Positions 61,317-64,000 of a DNA stretch of 64,000 nucleotides are shown one piece after another. The position numbers and the translations under genes are program-made. The notes below the pieces were generated by a model, which was given only the letters and a program-made list of their open reading frames with translations, was not told where the DNA came from and did not search any database. The stretch spans positions 1,612,001-1,676,000 of the forward strand of contig CAVVVG010000005.1 in assembly GCA_963751615.1 (NCBI GenBank), in the 5' to 3' direction. Each line of letters starts with the position of its first letter. Position 1 is the first letter of the stretch. This stretch comes from Palsa-892 sp963751615. GTDB taxonomy: Bacteria; Pseudomonadota; Alphaproteobacteria; Rhizobiales; Xanthobacteraceae.

Positions 61317-62039
61317 ATGGCAGAATCAGCGCTGACAAATGCGGGAGGAGCCGCCACCCGGCCTACAGGCTGGAAAGGCATTGCTGCCGACTGGTCCTCG
61401 GATCAGCGAGCGTTCAAGAATGTCTCTTGGGGCAAGGCCATGATGTGGATCTTCCTCCTGAGCGACACCTTCATTTTCAGCTGTTTTTTGCTGTCGTACA
61501 TGACGGTCCGAATGTCGACGACCGTGCCGTGGCCCAACCCCAGTGAAGTGTTCGCTTTGACGATCGGCGGCACGACAATCCCTCTCATCCTGATCGCCAT
61601 CATGACCTTCATCTTGATCAGCAGTAGCGGGACGATGGCCATGGCCGTCAATTTCGGCTACCGCCACGATCGCGTAAAAAGCGCAGTGTTGATGCTGGTG
61701 ACGGCGGCCTTTGGCGCCACATTCGTCGGAATGCAGGCTTTCGAATGGACCAAACTGATCATGGAAGGGGTCCGACCTTGGGGCAATCCCTGGGGCGCGG
61801 CACAGTTTGGCTCTAGCTTCTTTATGATCACGGGCTTTCACGGCACCCACGTGACGATCGGCGTGATTTTCCTGATCATCACTTCGCGAAAAGTGTTGCG
61901 TGGAGACTTCGACCGTGAAGCGCGAGGCTTTTTCACCAGCCGGAAGGGGCACTACGAGATCGTCGAAATCATGGGCCTGTACTGGCACTTCGTCGATCTG
62001 GTGTGGGTATTCATCTTTGCCCTTTTCTATCTTTGGTAA
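61317..62039 (+). CDS. coxP: Cytochrome c oxidase subunit III, second copy (CoxP-like)
   Basis: 240 residues with MMWIFLLSDTFIFSCFLLSY near residue 42, TGFHGTHVTIGVIFL near 172 and GLYWHFVDLVWVFIFALFY at the end, which are subunit III signatures. Two different subunit III genes side by side are the mark of coxMNOP-type operons. AAGGA precedes the ATG; it is 16 bases after the first copy. Confidence 0.9.
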   Translation: MAESALTNAGGAATRPTGWKGIAADWSSDQRAFKNVSWGKAMMWIFLLSDTFIFSCFLLSYMTVRMSTTVPWPNPSEVFALTIGGTTIPLILIAIMTFILISSSGTMAMAVNFGYRHDRVKSAVLMLVTAAFGATFVGMQAFEWTKLIMEGVRPWGNPWGAAQFGSSFFMITGFHGTHVTIGVIFLIITSRKVLRGDFDREARGFFTSRKGHYEIVEIMGLYWHFVDLVWVFIFALFYLW

Positions 62040-62048
62040 GGGCAACAC

Positions 62049-62384
62049 ATGGCACATGCAATTGCACACGCAGAAGGACAACAACACCCGATTAAGCTGT
62101 ATCTCGTGGTCTGGGGATGGCTGTTTGTCCTCAGCACCGGTTCCTATCTGGTCGATTACTTCGGCCTCCATGGATATCTCAGATGGTCTCTGATTCTTGT
62201 ATTCATGATTTTGAAGGCAGGTTTGATTGTCGCGGTCTTCATGCACATGGCCTGGGAGCGGTTGGCGCTGATGTATGCCATTCTAGTCCCGCCAGTGTTG
62301 GTGTTGTTATTTGTGGGCATCATGGTGTTTGAATCGAAGTATACGTTTTTCACTCGGCTTTTATTTTTTGGAGCGGGGACCTAG
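62049..62384 (+). CDS. Cytochrome c oxidase subunit IV family protein
   Basis: 111 residues with three predicted helices and the family pattern VWGWLFVLSTGSYLVDY, VFMHMAWERLALMY and VPPVLVLLFVGIMVFES. The small subunit IV of prokaryotic aa3/caa3 oxidases aids assembly. It ends the cluster, nine bases after coxP. A modest stem, AAAGCTC (62455-62461) with GAGCTTT (62468-62474), follows about 70 bases later and may end the transcript. Confidence 0.88.
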   Translation: MAHAIAHAEGQQHPIKLYLVVWGWLFVLSTGSYLVDYFGLHGYLRWSLILVFMILKAGLIVAVFMHMAWERLALMYAILVPPVLVLLFVGIMVFESKYTFFTRLLFFGAGT

Positions 62385-62579
62385 TGGCGATGGGGCGACC
62401 TCTGGATTCGCCGAGAACATGAGTTTAATAGGGCGCGCGTCTCGCCAGCAGCCAAAAGCTCGTCGATGAGCTTTATTCAGCTCAGGACCAGATCCGAACG
62501 TCCGAACCCGGGCGAGTCGGCAAGAAATTCGCAAGTCGTTGGTGAAGAAGAGCGACGCCGTTTAACTTGCTGGACGATC

Positions 62580-62945
62580 AGGCCTGTTGAAATAATCGGA
62601 TTTGCCAGCTTTTGAATTTTGCGTCGCGATTTTCTTGCAAATGTCGTTTTCGGGATTCCCTTAGAATCTGAAGCCGTGATTCCTTCGCTTGAGTTAATCG
62701 AATGGAAGGCTGAGCCATGCGGCTCAAGGAGCGACGGGAGAGTGGCGAGCAGAATCTGTTCCGCTCACTGCTCGACCAGAGCACCGATCTTGAACATGCG
62801 CTGGTGAAGCTGGTGCGGGCGATCGATTGGCAATTCCTGGACGAACGGTTAGGAGGAGCGGTCTAGACCGACCGCCTGGTTATCCACCGCTGCCGACGCA
62901 GCTAATGGCGAGGCTCGCGACGCCGCAAGTCCACCCAGATTACGC
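62580..62945 (+). mobile_element. IS5-family insertion sequence remnant
   Basis: GGCCTGTTGAAATAAT at 62581 resembles the outer end of such elements. The transposase begins at ATG 62717: MRLKERRESGEQNLFRSLLD, then LVKLVRAIDWQFLDERLG, and stops at TAG 62864-62866 where relatives have tyrosine. Beyond, another frame continues PPGYPPLPTQLMARLA, so a frameshift follows. The remainder, some 300 residues with the DDE site, is gone. The element is dead. 62385-62579 holds only the hairpin noted with the subunit IV gene. Confidence 0.7.
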
Positions 62946-62948
62946 TTT

Positions 62949-63854
62949 CTATGGCCCATCTCCGCGGGTCCAAGGAAAGAGAACGGCTGGGAAATCTGCG
63001 GCATAGCGGTGTCCTTTTTTTTTCGGTCGGGGGGCGGCGGTCCAGTCGCGGGCTCTCGGATCCGGTTTCACGACCTTGCGGTAGACATGCCAAGACGCAT
63101 GGGCGAGCACCGGCATCACCACCGCGAGCCCAACGAAGAACGGCAACGAGCCAATCACCAGGGTGATGGCGACGAAGAGACCCCAGGCCAATATCATCAG
63201 CGGATTGCGAATAACCGCCCTGACCGACGTTTTCACCGCGACCTGCGTGCCGACATTCCGATCCAGCAGTAGTGGGAAGGAAACGAAGCTGATCGACAGC
63301 ACAAAAGCGGCGAACAGGAAGCCGATACCGTTTCCGGCAATGATCAGGATCCAGCCTTCGGGGGTGGTGAAGATGTCGCTGAGGAATTGCCCGATCGATT
63401 TCGGCGGCCCATCGCCGAACAACAACTCATAGAGCCACTGTGCGATGGTGAGCCAGATCAGGAATACAATCATCAAGACCATTCCCAAGACCGCGATGGA
63501 GCGAAGGGAAGGGCGTTGCAGTACTCCGAAAGCGTGTGTCCACGAGACCTTGACACCTTGCTCGCGCTGCCGGCTCAGTTCGTAGAGGCCGATGGCCGCG
63601 AACGGGCCGATTAGCGCATAGCCCGCCGCGAGCGGGAAAAGAAGCGACAGCACGTTGTAGCCGATCACCAGGCGGGCCAGAAAGAAGCCGACGATGGGAT
63701 AAATGATTGCGAGGAAAATGACGTGGGTAGGTGCCGCCAAGAAGTCGTCGATGCCTTTTGCTACCGCGTCCTTCAGATCCGCAAACCCGATCTTGCGGAC
63801 GATTGGATAAGCCGGGCTCTCGCCCGCACTGGTGATCACATGGTGCTTTGGCAT
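62949..63854 (-). CDS. DUF2189 family membrane protein
   Basis: 301 residues with about six helices in paired blocks (for example THVIFLAIIYPIVGFFLARL near residue 42, LRSIAVLGMVLMIVFLIWLT near 116) and the GYALIGPFAAIGLYELSRQR motif near 77. This is the DUF2189 pattern, often near cytochrome oxidase genes; function unknown. GAGGGG precedes the ATG and a small CCGTTC/GAACGG hairpin lies at 63871-63885 upstream. Confidence 0.9.
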   Translation of the reverse strand: MPKHHVITSAGESPAYPIVRKIGFADLKDAVAKGIDDFLAAPTHVIFLAIIYPIVGFFLARLVIGYNVLSLLFPLAAGYALIGPFAAIGLYELSRQREQGVKVSWTHAFGVLQRPSLRSIAVLGMVLMIVFLIWLTIAQWLYELLFGDGPPKSIGQFLSDIFTTPEGWILIIAGNGIGFLFAAFVLSISFVSFPLLLDRNVGTQVAVKTSVRAVIRNPLMILAWGLFVAITLVIGSLPFFVGLAVVMPVLAHASWHVYRKVVKPDPRARDWTAAPRPKKKGHRYAADFPAVLFPWTRGDGP

Positions 63855-64000
63855 AGCGAGCCCCCCTCAGCCGTTCTTCGAACGGTCGCCAAACTCGAGA
63901 TGGCGCTATGTTGCCGGTTACGGCGCCGGCCATGCGGGAGCCCTGCGATTTGCGAATTGGAGTGTAGCGCGGCGGCTGGGGATTGTCTTCACAATGTCGC

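Overview
The window is a compact, mostly housekeeping stretch of an alphaproteobacterial chromosome followed by an accessory region. Marks that point to the order Hyphomicrobiales (Rhizobiales), close to the Bradyrhizobium/Xanthobacteraceae side, are a SAM-II riboswitch before metZ, a class I lysyl-tRNA synthetase, the long two-domain form of dCTP deaminase, UPF0262, DUF2948, TIGR02186 beside TauE, and the run murA-DUF2948-hisD-UPF0262-phosphatase-maf-yacG-tRNA-Phe. This is inference from gene content; no 16S gene is present.

Layout. 1-6.9 kb: arginine synthesis (argD end, argF), Hsp33, then a reverse-strand block (unknown small protein, apaG, metZ with its riboswitch), dCTP deaminase and an exported unknown protein. 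7-19 kb: tRNA-Gly(CCC), a small membrane protein plus SCO copper chaperone, a periplasmic binding protein, lysK, a LexA-like regulator, pyrD, a TPR methyltransferase, TIGR02186/TauE, and a large PodJ-like SEL1-repeat gene cut in two by an in-frame stop. 19-25 kb: a MerR (LiuR-type) regulator and a beta-oxidation operon of acyl-CoA dehydrogenase, thiolase and FadJ; fadJ carries a frameshift at a T7 tract. 25-30 kb: a LuxR-type response regulator facing a transporter-fused hybrid kinase (CrbR/CrbS-like). 30-39.9 kb: mscL, an exported helical protein, a PEBP protein, tRNA-Thr(GGT) and the conserved murA-to-yacG run, ending at tRNA-Phe(GAA).

39.9-64 kb is different: short genes of unknown function, wide gaps, paralogous duplications, decayed genes and insertion-sequence scraps. 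It holds two EIIA-Ntr (PtsN-like) paralogs, the MgtE magnesium transporter, a spare DapA, a kdp potassium-ATPase locus whose kdpA is shattered and kdpD frameshifted while kdpB, kdpC and kdpE are intact, a CBS protein, heme O synthase and a CoxMNOP-like aa3 oxidase cluster lying between two transposase remnants. Three families of small proteins (a WHCSLS family, an RLxCYD family and an MTxLFSS family) each occur twice around MgtE and dapA. A perfect FNR/FixK-type box precedes the kdp locus. Read together, this looks like an ion-homeostasis and low-oxygen respiration island next to a tRNA gene, part of it decaying.

Several reading-frame lesions (one in-frame stop, two homopolymer frameshifts, many kdpA indels) could be real decay or sequence error; re-sequencing would decide.
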